From Nostoc sp. CHAB 5834 (GTDB lineage: Bacteria; Cyanobacteriota; Cyanobacteriia; Cyanobacteriales; Nostocaceae), in contig JAIVFU010000128.1 in assembly GCA_020829485.1 (NCBI GenBank), positions 1 through 16,397 of the forward strand: 16,397 bases of DNA, written 5' to 3'. Below, piece after piece: positions 1 to 7,545 of this stretch; positions within the stretch are counted from its first letter, which is position 1; each line of letters begins with the position of its first letter. A model generated the notes under the pieces. That model ran no database searches. It saw only the letters and a program-made list of their open reading frames with translations, and was not told where the DNA came from. A program made the position numbers and the translations under genes.

Positions 1-162
1 GGCATTGTAAGAGTGATAGGATGTCGAACATGGGCGAATTGTAGCTTTTGAGTTGTCGTTTGGGAAGACAACAACTCTACTACAAAGCGCCCTCTTTCTT
101 CATACTCTTGTTTTGGCGAAGGTATTGATAAAGGATTAGTTTTTCAGAATCATAATTAAGTT

Positions 163-185
163 TTTGCCGACCAATGGTCGGCAAA
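163..185. repeat. Strong perfect hairpin
   Basis: A perfect 10-base inverted repeat (TTTGCCGACC at 163-172 and GGTCGGCAAA at 176-185) encloses a 3-base loop. A run of five T lies on its plus-strand 5' side, so in minus-strand reading the stem is followed by A residues rather than U. It is therefore not a canonical intrinsic terminator for the lipoprotein gene, though it could still stabilise a 3' end or bind a protein. Confidence 0.6.
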
Positions 186-341
186 TTGCGATTTTCATAG
201 AGCGATCGGTTACGCCATCCCTTAGTATAAGCATGAAGTAATCAATGACTGCAAAACTTAAGTATAAAAAACTACAAAATTTTGCGAAATAACTGATGTG
301 CGTGAGCAAAACTATTTACTGGCTGAACTAACTTAGAAACG

Positions 342-349
342 GCGATCGC
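342..349. repeat. HIP1 octamer (first of seven)
   Basis: GCGATCGC is the highly iterated palindrome HIP1 of many cyanobacterial genomes. Further exact copies start at 439, 4518, 5387, 12397, 12836 and 16104. Chance would give less than one copy in a window this size. It is used here as lineage evidence. Confidence 0.9.
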
Positions 350-414
350 TGTTGACTGCGCTGCTCACATCAAAAATTTTGGGTTTCACTGTTCCCTCTG
401 ACCCCAAACCAATT

Positions 415-495
415 TGGCTGGTGGTGCTGCAATGGGAAGCGATCGCTGCGCTGGACTATTTAGATATCTGTGGCTGGTGGTGCTGGAATGGGAAG
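415..495 (+). repeat. 25-base direct repeat, two copies
   Basis: Copies at 415-439 and 471-495 differ by one base (C against G at the fifteenth position) and share the core TGGCTGGTGGTGCTG/C followed by AATGGGAAG. They start 56 bases apart and the first copy runs straight into a HIP1 octamer. The function is unknown; two direct repeats are too few to call an iteron array. Confidence 0.6.
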
Positions 496-547
496 TAATT
501 GCGGAGGTTGAATTGTGATCTCTCTAACAACTAGTGCCTGATTTTTA

Positions 548-1222
548 CTACGATTGCGTTTTCTTCCATTCGTCTACTGTTAAGCAAGTTTTCCCAGTGG
601 GTATTAATCCTGTGGTTGCTGAGACACCGAAATTTTTCAGCGCATAATTTTCTACTTCTGCATCCTTAAAAGCCTGTTCCACTACCTTTTGCTTCTCTTC
701 TTTTGACAAAACTTCAACTTTTACATTCTCTGGCGTAGGAGTAGTGCCTGTTTTCTTGAGCATGAAATTTTTCACATTGTACAAGCCTTCTTCTCGCGGC
801 TTCCCTAAATTTAAGCACCCTCTTGATTTGACGAATAATCCTGTAGTCCAAAAATTTCTTACAAAGTCCTGTTTGTTAACAAATTGGACTCCATTCGCTC
901 CCCACACATAGACAGGCTCGAAATATCCCTTAGTTGGAGGGATTTTGGTTTCGTTGCACCTTGTTCCGTTTTTGTACGGAGCGTTCCCGTCTCCGCATAC
1001 CTTCCAAGTTATTCTATATAAGTTAGGTGTCTCTTCTACATATTGCCTTATTTGCTCCTGTACTTCCTTATCTTTTTGGCTTTGCTCATCAGTTGTCGCC
1101 GCATAAGCCTGTTTTAAGTCATTCTCTGCCTGAGCAACCAAGTCTGTTTCAGACTGGCAAGCTCCTAAGTATAGTCCTACACCTATTGAAACAAGTGCTG
1201 CAAATATTTTTCTTTTATTCAT
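548..1222 (-). CDS. Lipoprotein of unknown function
   Basis: The 224-residue product begins with a lipoprotein signal: basic MNKRK, a hydrophobic stretch (residues 6-19) and the lipobox LGAC with the acylated cysteine at 22. A GGAG ribosome binding site (plus-strand CTCC at 1228-1231) lies five bases before the ATG and supports this start. The mature part has four cysteines (76, 89, 136, 213), suggesting two disulfides, a charged helical segment near 25-65 and an aromatic middle section. I recognise no domain. It should be a lipid-anchored envelope protein. It is read away from the conjugation cluster across a shared control region; surface or entry exclusion is a possible role for a lipoprotein next to a transfer cluster, but nothing in its sequence shows this. 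The plus-strand frame across 1027-1224 is a shadow. Confidence 0.75.
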   Translation of the reverse strand: MNKRKIFAALVSIGVGLYLGACQSETDLVAQAENDLKQAYAATTDEQSQKDKEVQEQIRQYVEETPNLYRITWKVCGDGNAPYKNGTRCNETKIPPTKGYFEPVYVWGANGVQFVNKQDFVRNFWTTGLFVKSRGCLNLGKPREEGLYNVKNFMLKKTGTTPTPENVKVEVLSKEEKQKVVEQAFKDAEVENYALKNFGVSATTGLIPTGKTCLTVDEWKKTQS

Positions 1223-1433
1223 AAATACTCCAACAAATGATTATGAAAATTAATTCCCAATTTCCTTGCTTGACCAAATATCTACTTCTAACAAATGCTG
1301 AAGTACAAGCTGCAAGTATTATACATATTTGTTCTATACATGCAATCAAGTTTTAACAGTTTTTAGTTATGATGCAAAACATGGTGAGGTATCGAAGGGA
1401 AAGTTCAATTTATGGAGAGCAGGGATACTTAAA

Positions 1434-1461
1434 CAATTCGCAATTCGCAATTCGCAATTAC
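1434..1461. repeat. Heptanucleotide tandem repeat (STRR type)
   Basis: CAATTCG is repeated three times without interruption (1434-1454), followed by a degenerate fourth copy CAATTAC. Short tandemly repeated heptamers of this sort are characteristic of Nostocales. A hairpin with stem GGGG/CCCC around ACTTAAA follows at 1490-1504; it resembles hairpins inside the elements at 2482-2502 and 13393-13413. Confidence 0.75.
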
Positions 1462-1673
1462 GTTTTGTAACGGGGATTTTAATTAGGCAGGGGACTTAAA
1501 CCCCCAAACTTTGTTAAAGCTAATTTTGACGTTTTACATCATAAAAATAGTCAATAGTCAATCCCCCATATTTAGCACTTACTGAAGATGTTGCACAAAG
1601 ATTTATACTAATTAATGATTAAGGATGTGAGTATATCAAGCACAAAGACTGATAATACAAGAAAGAGATTTTT

Positions 1674-1685
1674 ATCTACGTAGAT
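1674..1685. promoter_or_regulatory. Palindrome, possible operator 1
   Basis: ATCTACGTAGAT is a perfect 12-base palindrome. Its centre lies 60 bases from that of a second palindrome at 1733-1746, upstream of the transfer cluster. Two palindromes before a conjugation operon would suit a repressor or relaxosome accessory protein. That role is an inference. Confidence 0.35.
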
Positions 1686-1732
1686 TATTGCTGTTAGAAA
1701 TGTTTATACAGTACTACAGTTCTGTTTTTTTC

Positions 1733-1746
1733 CGTACCAGGGTACG
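1733..1746. promoter_or_regulatory. Palindrome, possible operator 2
   Basis: CGTACC and GGTACG form a perfect inverted repeat with a two-base centre. It ends 12 bases before a TTGACT hexamer (1759-1764) that could be a -35 element; the best -10 partner (TATCCC at 1781-1786, spacer 16) is poor. Its place just before the first transfer gene makes it a reasonable operator candidate. Confidence 0.35.
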
Positions 1747-1816
1747 TGGATTTTGGGGTTGACTTATTTAAGAATGTGCCTATCCCTCAAGACATCGTTC
1801 AGGAGAACGAAAGCAG

Positions 1817-2404
1817 ATGCGTACTGACTACGGATACCCAGATTTTGCTGCTTCAGCAACAGGAACACTTTTATTTGACTCTAAGAATGACAGGGCGAAA
1901 AAAGGCACACTCACACTGATGGGTGTGACTGGTGTGTTGATGATAGCAGAGATGTCCGTCCACAATATACTGATGGGTGGATTTATGATTGCGTCTGCCA
2001 TCGTCATTGCCTTGCCGAAACAGTCACAAGCATTATTTACTAACTTCGATAAACTACAACGAAAGTATGGAGTTAATCTCTATGCTGTGTTGTTTGCGCT
2101 GTTAGCAGTAATTTGTCTAATTGATTTTGCTGCGGCTCCAGCTAATGCTCAGTTTTTCAATAATGCTCAAACTTGGATGACCAACACTTTTGGTAATGTC
2201 AGCAATGGACAAACATCAGCAGTTATTGCACTTTTTTTCAATGTATTAAGAGCTTTATTCCTATTATATGTTGGGATCAGTCTAGTACGAATTATTCAAT
2301 CTGCCCGGAATGATGAAGACTGGCAGACACTAGCAAGAACTCCATTAATCATAGTTATGGCAGTTTTTGTTGGAGATTTAATTACTGGTCTGATTGTTCA
2401 GTAA
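1817..2404 (+). CDS. VirB2/TrbC-like pilin candidate with long leader
   Basis: A 195-residue membrane protein. The start is supported by AGGAGAA at 1801-1807. Residues 33-67 are hydrophobic (one or two membrane segments). Residues 86-111 look like an internal signal peptide: a hydrophobic core followed by A-N-A at 109-111, a good signal peptidase I site. Cleavage there would release about 84 residues with two hydrophobic segments (roughly 133-158 and 174-193) separated by a short polar loop, the architecture of VirB2/TrbC/TraA pilins. It stands directly before VirB3- and VirB4-like genes, the classic VirB2-B3-B4 order. The 85-residue extension before the signal, itself membrane-embedded, is unusual. 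Family membership is inferred from architecture and order, not from a sequence motif. Confidence 0.6.
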   Translation: MRTDYGYPDFAASATGTLLFDSKNDRAKKGTLTLMGVTGVLMIAEMSVHNILMGGFMIASAIVIALPKQSQALFTNFDKLQRKYGVNLYAVLFALLAVICLIDFAAAPANAQFFNNAQTWMTNTFGNVSNGQTSAVIALFFNVLRALFLLYVGISLVRIIQSARNDEDWQTLARTPLIIVMAVFVGDLITGLIVQ

Positions 2405-2719
2405 AAAAGCTTTATAAAAACAGAATTCAGGAGTCAGGAGCCAGAATTAAGAATGAATTCTGTGTGAATGGCGAATGAATAAGTGGGTTTAATACCCCCA
2501 CTAAATTCAAAATTTAGCGGTCTTCTCTTTCAGAGACGCAAGCGCGAACAATCAGGAGCGGGTTTGAATCCTCCACTGATAGCGCAGCGTTAGCGAGTCT
2601 GCGAGCGTCTTGATTCTGACTCCTGAATTCTGACTTCTGAATTCTTCTTCAAGGGTTATCAGTTATTGATACATACGCATTCGGATTAATAGCTGATAAC
2701 TTTTTATTAAATTATAGAT
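2405..2719. repeat. Intergenic nested inverted-repeat element
   Basis: This gap is filled by repeats. A perfect 17-base inverted repeat (2421-2437 and 2616-2632) bounds about 212 bases. Inside it are an AGTGGG/CCCACT hairpin (2482-2502), a CTAAATT/AATTTAG hairpin (2501-2517) and an AGACGC/GCGTCT pair (2534-2539 and 2605-2610). The right arm shares 18 identical bases (2613-2630) with a smaller element at 7211-7228. It encodes nothing recognisable and looks like a non-autonomous MITE-like element of Nostoc type, sitting inside the transfer operon. Confidence 0.65.
2655..2705 (+). terminator. Possible attenuator between pilin and virB3-like genes
   Basis: A 13-base-pair stem with one G-U wobble (2655-2667 and 2688-2700) with a 20-base loop is followed at once by TTTTT. 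This is the form of an intrinsic terminator, but the stem is AT-rich and the loop large, so termination would be partial at best. It lies 15 bases before the next gene, so it could reduce transcription beyond the pilin candidate. Confidence 0.35.
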
Positions 2720-3043
2720 ATGTCAGAAAAACATGATTTTCGTACAGTAAATCGAATTTTAGGAGAAAGACCAAGACTAGGGCCATTCCCTGCCGACCAA
2801 ATATTTGCCTGGACATTAATAGCAGTAGTCAATGTATTTATCTTTAATTATCTACTGAAAACAAGTTGGTTAGGTACAGGATTAAGTATTGCTTGGGGAT
2901 GGGCAACATGGTGGACAATTTCTACAAACAAAGACTTTTTCGGTAAGTTCGTCAGCGTTCCTCGAATTAGTAGGGGATATATGAGATTTCAATCAATACA
3001 ACAGAAGTCGTCAGATGGAAGCCGGAAGAGAAATAAGTTCTAA
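2720..3043 (+). CDS. VirB3-like inner-membrane protein
   Basis: A 107-residue protein with a soluble N-terminus (residues 1-25, containing an RPRLGPFPADQ segment), two hydrophobic segments (about 28-46 and 50-68) and a basic C-terminus. VirB3/TraL proteins are small two-segment membrane proteins of this size, normally encoded just before the VirB4 ATPase with which they work. That position fits exactly here. No clear ribosome binding site precedes the ATG. The call rests on size, topology and gene order. Confidence 0.65.
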   Translation: MSEKHDFRTVNRILGERPRLGPFPADQIFAWTLIAVVNVFIFNYLLKTSWLGTGLSIAWGWATWWTISTNKDFFGKFVSVPRISRGYMRFQSIQQKSSDGSRKRNKF

Positions 3044-3079
3044 GTTCTGAGTTTTAGTGAGATTTAAGTTATTAAGATT

Positions 3080-5899
3080 ATGCCAAAATCTTCTAATCAG
3101 GCTAAAGATAAACTAGGTAAAGTCGCATTAGAAAACGAGCAGATTAGTGTTGTGAAAATGCTCACTCCCTTTGAAGATATTATCCATTTAGCGGGTATTT
3201 GCGACCTCAACTTAGGAGGTAGGCAGGGCGTAGGCGCATTAATTCTTAAAAAAGGTGAAAATATTCAAATTAAATTCTGCTTTGATTGTTTAGGGATTCA
3301 TCCGATTTTACAATCATCGCAAATGCTGCCTATCTTTGAGGGGATAGAAGCGGGGCTAAAAGAAATTCCCGAAGGGGAAAACTTAACAATACATTTAGGT
3401 TCTTTTACGTCTGATTATCACCGACAAGAAGAACTGTCCAAGCTAGAGAGTAATTGTCAGATTGACCAATTAAAATTGTTAATACGTAGTGAAAGATTAA
3501 GGACTAAAAAACTAACGGAAAGTGGAGCTAGGAAGAATAAGTTTTTGAGACTCTGGTGTACCTACACTGTTATTGATGACGATGAACGGTCTAAGGATTT
3601 TATAGAATCTCTGATTAGAAAATTAGAAAAGGGGTGGTTTCGCTTTACAGGTGAAATTCACGCCCATAACAATACTAGAATTGAAAATATTCTGCAAAAT
3701 TCATTTAACGATGGATTTTTACAGTGGTCAGCTATCCTGGGCAACAAGATGAAGTTGGGGATTAGGATTTTAAGTGCTGAAGAAATTTGGTCAACAATTT
3801 GGCAACAGCTTAATCGCTCTACTCCCCCGGTAATCCCTAATCCATTAAAAATTGACCCAATAGATGGAATAGTAGAAACTCAGACGAGCGATTTTCACAT
3901 CCGCCACCAGATGTTAGAGAATGAGGAGTCTGTGCCATTTTTCGATAGAAAATGGGTAAGACTACAAAATAAATATATTGGGGCGCTCAACTTCAGCCAA
4001 AAGCCAGGGGGGTGGTATGACGAACAAGCTCAATTACGTTATTTGTGGGAATTAATCTCTAGAGATAGTATTTATGATACAGAAATTATTTGTCAGGTAA
4101 CAAAGGCAAATCAAACTATCTCTAAAACAAATCTTCAACGCATTACCAAACAATCAATTACCAGCACTTCTTTATCTACAGATAAAGGAAATATTGATGT
4201 CAAATCGGGGATGAATATTGAAGAAGCGGTAGAGGCGCAGAAGACAATATATAAAGGTAGTGTAGTAGTGCATACCGCAGTTGCTTTTCTCGTCCACCGC
4301 CCAACTCCACGGGAATTAGACGAAGCTTGCCGCTACCTTGCCAGCTATTTCTTGCGTCCGGCGGTAGTAGACCGAGAAATAGAATACGCTTGGAAGACAT
4401 GGTTGCAGTGTTGTCCATTTGTTTGGGAGCCGTTGTTAACCAAGCCTTTTAACCGCCGATTGCCATATTTTAGTTCGGAAGCACCAGGGCTGATGCCGTT
4501 GATTAGGACTGCCACAGGCGATCGCACTGGCTTTGAGTTAATCGCAGAAGAAGGCGGTACACCAGTACACCTAGACTTGTACCAAAACCACAAGAATTTG
4601 GCAGTCTTCGGCGCAACTCGTTCAGGTAAATCTGTGCTGGTGGCAGGTATTCTTACCCCGGCACTAGCACAAGATATTCCGGTAGTGGCACTAGACTATC
4701 CTAAACCAGATGGTACTTCTACTTTCACCGACTACACCAATCTGCTGGGTGAAGATGGGGCATACTTTGACATCTCCAAAGAATCAAACAATCTTTTTGA
4801 ACTACCTGATTTACGCTCTCTGAATGCAGAACTGAGAAATGAGCGATTGAACGATTTTAAGGAATTTCTCAAATCAGTGCTGATGACAATGGTGATGGGG
4901 ACGAGCATGATTGGTATCAGCCCAACGATTACCACCAATATTGAGTCAATCATTGCTTTAGCTTTAAAAACATTTTTTAATGATGATGAAATTAAATCAC
5001 GCTACAAGTCAGCAATACATTTTGGATTTGGGACTAAAGAATGGAGCGAAACTCCGACACTCAAAGATTTTTATAATTTTTGTTCTCCAGCTTTCATACA
5101 ATTAGATTCTATTGCTAGTAAGAGTCAAGAGATTTCCGAAGCCTTAGAGCAAATCAGGCTGAGAATAAATTATTGGTTGAGTACCAGGGTCGGGCAATCC
5201 ATCTCACGCCCATCCAGTTTTAGAACTAATGCCAAATTGTTAGTATTCGCTTTACGTAATTTATCGAGTGAAGCTGATGCTGCCATACTCGCTCTTAGTG
5301 CCTATGCAGCAGCCCTAAGACGTGCCTTAAGCTCAAAAGCTTCGATATTCTTTCTTGATGAAGCACCAATTTTATTCCAATTTGATGCGATCGCCTCGTT
5401 GATTGGGCGATTGTGTGCTAATGGTGCTAAGTCTGGTATCCGCGTTATTATTTCTGCCCAAGAACCAGAGACTATATATCAGAGCGCATCTGCACAGAAG
5501 ATATTTGCCAATATCACTACACGTTTAGTAGGCAGGATTCAATCATCAGCCGTTGACCCGTTTATTGTTCGCTTTAAATATCCTATTGAAATCATCAGGG
5601 TCAACAGTACAGAAGCTTTTTATCCAAAAAAGTCGGGGATTTACTCACAATGGTTGCTTGATGATAACGGCAAACTCACATTCTGTCGCTATTATCCTGC
5701 CTACTGTTTATTAGCCTCAGTTGCTAATAATCCAAACGAACAAGAATTACGCAGTTTGTTTCTCAAGCACTATCAAGATAATCCTCTACTTGGGTTAGTC
5801 AAATTTAGTGAGGATTATATCAGAATGATTCGGGGGGAAGAGTTATCAGAATTAGCGAAGAATTTACTTTCAAAATCACATACAAGACAGGTAGCTTAA
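3080..5899 (+). CDS. VirB4/TraC-type conjugation ATPase
   Basis: A 939-residue ATPase that would energise pilus assembly and substrate transfer at the cytoplasmic face of the type IV secretion channel. Walker A is GATRSGKS at residues 511-518, in the context AVFGATRSGKSVLV. Walker B is IFFLDEA with D760 and E761, followed by a conserved-type SAQEPETIY segment near 795. The first ~450 residues correspond to the less conserved N-terminal domain of VirB4/TraC. Length fits TraC/VirB4 proteins. The stop codon directly abuts the ATG of the next gene, indicating an operon and likely coupling. FtsK/HerA ATPases share the fold, but the VirB3-like neighbour and the coupling ATPase downstream favour VirB4. 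Two HIP1 octamers lie inside the gene. Confidence 0.85.
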   Translation: MPKSSNQAKDKLGKVALENEQISVVKMLTPFEDIIHLAGICDLNLGGRQGVGALILKKGENIQIKFCFDCLGIHPILQSSQMLPIFEGIEAGLKEIPEGENLTIHLGSFTSDYHRQEELSKLESNCQIDQLKLLIRSERLRTKKLTESGARKNKFLRLWCTYTVIDDDERSKDFIESLIRKLEKGWFRFTGEIHAHNNTRIENILQNSFNDGFLQWSAILGNKMKLGIRILSAEEIWSTIWQQLNRSTPPVIPNPLKIDPIDGIVETQTSDFHIRHQMLENEESVPFFDRKWVRLQNKYIGALNFSQKPGGWYDEQAQLRYLWELISRDSIYDTEIICQVTKANQTISKTNLQRITKQSITSTSLSTDKGNIDVKSGMNIEEAVEAQKTIYKGSVVVHTAVAFLVHRPTPRELDEACRYLASYFLRPAVVDREIEYAWKTWLQCCPFVWEPLLTKPFNRRLPYFSSEAPGLMPLIRTATGDRTGFELIAEEGGTPVHLDLYQNHKNLAVFGATRSGKSVLVAGILTPALAQDIPVVALDYPKPDGTSTFTDYTNLLGEDGAYFDISKESNNLFELPDLRSLNAELRNERLNDFKEFLKSVLMTMVMGTSMIGISPTITTNIESIIALALKTFFNDDEIKSRYKSAIHFGFGTKEWSETPTLKDFYNFCSPAFIQLDSIASKSQEISEALEQIRLRINYWLSTRVGQSISRPSSFRTNAKLLVFALRNLSSEADAAILALSAYAAALRRALSSKASIFFLDEAPILFQFDAIASLIGRLCANGAKSGIRVIISAQEPETIYQSASAQKIFANITTRLVGRIQSSAVDPFIVRFKYPIEIIRVNSTEAFYPKKSGIYSQWLLDDNGKLTFCRYYPAYCLLASVANNPNEQELRSLFLKHYQDNPLLGLVKFSEDYIRMIRGEELSELAKNLLSKSHTRQVA

Positions 5900-6607
5900 A
5901 TGAAAAAGCGGACAATTGGGGTAATACTTTCTGCTACAGTTGGCAGTTTATTGATAGCTGCACCTAGCTATGGCATCAGCATCAACGATTTTTTTAGTTC
6001 TATCGTATCGGATCTTCAAGGAGAAGTTTCGGAAATTCAAGCATGGGCCAAGGGTGAGATTAACAGTGCTTGGGGTGACATCAAAGAAAATGCTAATGCG
6101 GCAATTGATAGTTCTATTGGACAATTGGGTGCGCCTGACCCAATTGCTTCGGCTGAACAATTGAAAAATACGCTTAAGGATGATTATTCTTATCCTGTCG
6201 CCCAAGAAAAAGCACAGAAGCTAGAGCGTGAATTGACGCTTGGCTCGATTGCCAGCGTGATTGGAAAAAAAGGACAGCAGCAAACTCAAGAAAAAATTGA
6301 TACTACAGCACAAATCGCTAAACTTGCAAAAGGTATTGCTGATGAGGCGCAGAATATGGACGCTTCTCAGAATGTTCTCAAAGCGATCGTGTCTCAGAAC
6401 GGCTTAATTGTGTCAATGTTGGCACAGCAGCGTACTGATTCTTTATTAGACCGACAGGACAATGCTTACTCTAACTTGATGCTAACGCAAGTAGCGGAGC
6501 ATCTTGATTCCCAAAGGCAAAAGGAGAACTCCGAAGAAGATGGCAGATTATCTCTATTACATGAAGTCGTACTTAATGCACGGCTAGATCCTACTTCTGC
6601 TGACTGA
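5900..6607 (+). CDS. Secreted VirB5/TrbJ-like protein
   Basis: A 235-residue protein with a Sec signal peptide (basic MKKR, hydrophobic 6-21, cleavage probably around APSYG at 21-25). The mature part is predominantly helical and polar, with Gln-rich stretches and a C-terminal helix (about 155-220) of the kind seen in VirB5/TrbJ proteins, which are minor pilus-tip or periplasmic components with weak sequence conservation. It begins immediately after the VirB4-like stop codon, and a VirB5-type gene after virB4 is the usual order. There is no catalytic motif. The assignment is tentative; secretion and helical character are clear. Confidence 0.55.
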   Translation: MKKRTIGVILSATVGSLLIAAPSYGISINDFFSSIVSDLQGEVSEIQAWAKGEINSAWGDIKENANAAIDSSIGQLGAPDPIASAEQLKNTLKDDYSYPVAQEKAQKLERELTLGSIASVIGKKGQQQTQEKIDTTAQIAKLAKGIADEAQNMDASQNVLKAIVSQNGLIVSMLAQQRTDSLLDRQDNAYSNLMLTQVAEHLDSQRQKENSEEDGRLSLLHEVVLNARLDPTSAD

Positions 6608-6634
6608 TTAAAAGGGTATAGAAACACAGTAAGA

Positions 6635-6712
6635 GTTGACATCCTCACCGACCTAAAGCCGCTCTTAAGAAGGAGTAATGAGTAAATACCCATTTTTCAT
6701 CCACTCATTACT
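6635..6712. repeat. Inverted repeat next to a possible IS200/IS605-like end
   Basis: AGTAATGAGT at 6674-6683 and ACTCATTACT at 6703-6712 are perfect 10-base complements separated by 19 bases. Just before them, 6635-6660 begins GTTGACATCCTC and continues into a CCTAAAG segment, which resembles subterminal sequences I associate with IS200/IS605-family elements of cyanobacteria. No transposase is present, so at most this is a relic end. The resemblance is from memory. Confidence 0.35.
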
Positions 6713-6848
6713 TTAAAGCATTGCGTGAAGCACGTAGCTCTAGACCCAATTCTTTGGGAAAGTTACAAGAGCTTTTCCCTCCTATACAAACAATCAACTA
6801 GCGTTCAAATATCTGACAAAATTACTGCATTGAGCAAGGATTCAAATC

Positions 6849-7118
6849 ATGTTTTTACTAGCCAAACTTTTAGGGGGCGATTTAGTTGGTTTCGCCGGGC
6901 AATTAGTCGCTGATTCTAAATCTTATCAGCCAATGTTCTTTCTATTTACAATTGGTATAATTGCGCCATTCTTAGCTACAGGTTTAGCAGCTGGTGGTGG
7001 CATTTCTGTTTTACTTCAAATTAATAAAGCTGCTGAAACTTACAGTGGGATTGCCATTGAGGTTGCTAAAGGTGTTGCTACTAAAGGTGGTAGTTTAGTC
7101 GGAAAATTAGCTAAATAA
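6849..7118 (+). CDS. Small glycine-rich membrane protein
   Basis: An 89-residue protein preceded by AAGGA at 6836-6840, eight bases before the ATG. It has a central hydrophobic segment (about 28-58) rich in Gly and Ala and a basic C-terminal tail ending KLAK. I recognise no family. Its position between the VirB5-like and VirB9-like genes suggests a small membrane component of the same machine. It could be a second small pilin-like or holin-like protein; nothing distinguishes these. Confidence 0.6.
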   Translation: MFLLAKLLGGDLVGFAGQLVADSKSYQPMFFLFTIGIIAPFLATGLAAGGGISVLLQINKAAETYSGIAIEVAKGVATKGGSLVGKLAK

Positions 7119-7162
7119 AACGTAATAATTCAACACGGGCTAAACGCCCCGCTATCCATGTA

Positions 7163-7230
7163 CAGGATTCAGAAGCCAGAATTTAAAAGAATTCACTCTT
7201 CTTCTCCAACATTCTGACTCCTGAATTCAG
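7163..7230. repeat. Short inverted-repeat element, second copy of family
   Basis: Arms at 7163-7182 and 7211-7230 are complementary at 16 of 20 positions. The right arm shares an exact 18-base stretch (7211-7228) with 2613-2630, the right arm of the larger element after the pilin candidate. It is a shorter member of the same MITE-like family and ends 27 bases before the next possible start codon. Confidence 0.6.
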
Positions 7231-7257
7231 AAGGACTGAATTCTTACAATAAAACCT

Positions 7258-7545
7258 ATGCTGAATCAAAAAAATAAAACTCAACCCAGAGAACCATTGC
7301 AATTACTTAGTTACAACAAATATGTAACAACAAGAGTTGGGATAATTTCTCTAGCTGGTTTTTCAATGGCTGCGCTTTCTCTGTTATTACAATTTCTAAA
7401 TTATGGAGCGATTAGTGTTTTAAACCTTTGGAGTTGCCATGAAAAAGTTTTTGATTGGTATACCGTTAGCGATCTCCGTTGCTTGTGTACCACTATCCAC
7501 AATTGCCGCACCAGTCGTTCGCATCATCAAACAAACTCAAGCTAG
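7258..7545 (+). CDS. Doubtful small membrane protein overlapping next gene
   Basis: A 95-codon frame whose first ~60 residues look plausible: a polar N-terminus and one strong membrane segment (about 27-49). The rest runs 107 bases into the VirB9-like gene in another frame and looks random and Cys/His-rich, as expected of a shadow. The ATG has no clear ribosome binding site. It may be a real one-segment protein with a long overlap, or the remnant of a longer VirB8/TraE-like gene, since TraE-type proteins start with a short cytoplasmic tail and one membrane helix and precede TraK. Confidence 0.35.
   Translation: MLNQKNKTQPREPLQLLSYNKYVTTRVGIISLAGFSMAALSLLLQFLNYGAISVLNLWSCHEKVFDWYTVSDLRCLCTTIHNCRTSRSHHQTNSS

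Larger units (their letters stand above)
1..547. other. Gene-free left flank with hairpin and direct repeat
   Basis: I see no convincing coding region on either strand. The stretch holds two HIP1 octamers (342-349 and 439-446), a strong hairpin at 163-185, a 25-base direct repeat at 415-439 and 471-495, and a weaker inverted repeat (GAGTTGT at 50-56 against ACAACTC at 71-77). It lies downstream of the minus-strand lipoprotein gene and so would hold that gene's 3' untranslated region. The repeats are of the kind common between genes in Nostoc-like genomes. Confidence 0.6.
1223..1816. other. Divergent control region
   Basis: This 594-base gap separates the minus-strand lipoprotein gene from the plus-strand transfer cluster, and both promoters must lie here or nearby. 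It contains a heptamer tandem repeat (1434-1461), a GGGG/CCCC hairpin (1490-1504), two perfect palindromes (1674-1685 and 1733-1746) and a possible -35 element. I see no gene. Confidence 0.6.

Noticed and set aside
4200..4953. Minus-strand frames within the VirB4-like gene
   Set aside because: They are antisense to a strongly supported ATPase gene and have no protein-like features.
6725..6913. Plus-strand frame with a GTG start between the VirB5-like and small membrane protein genes
   Set aside because: It has no domain or membrane signature, overlaps the better-supported gene at 6849 (which has its own AAGGA site), and covers repeat-derived sequence.
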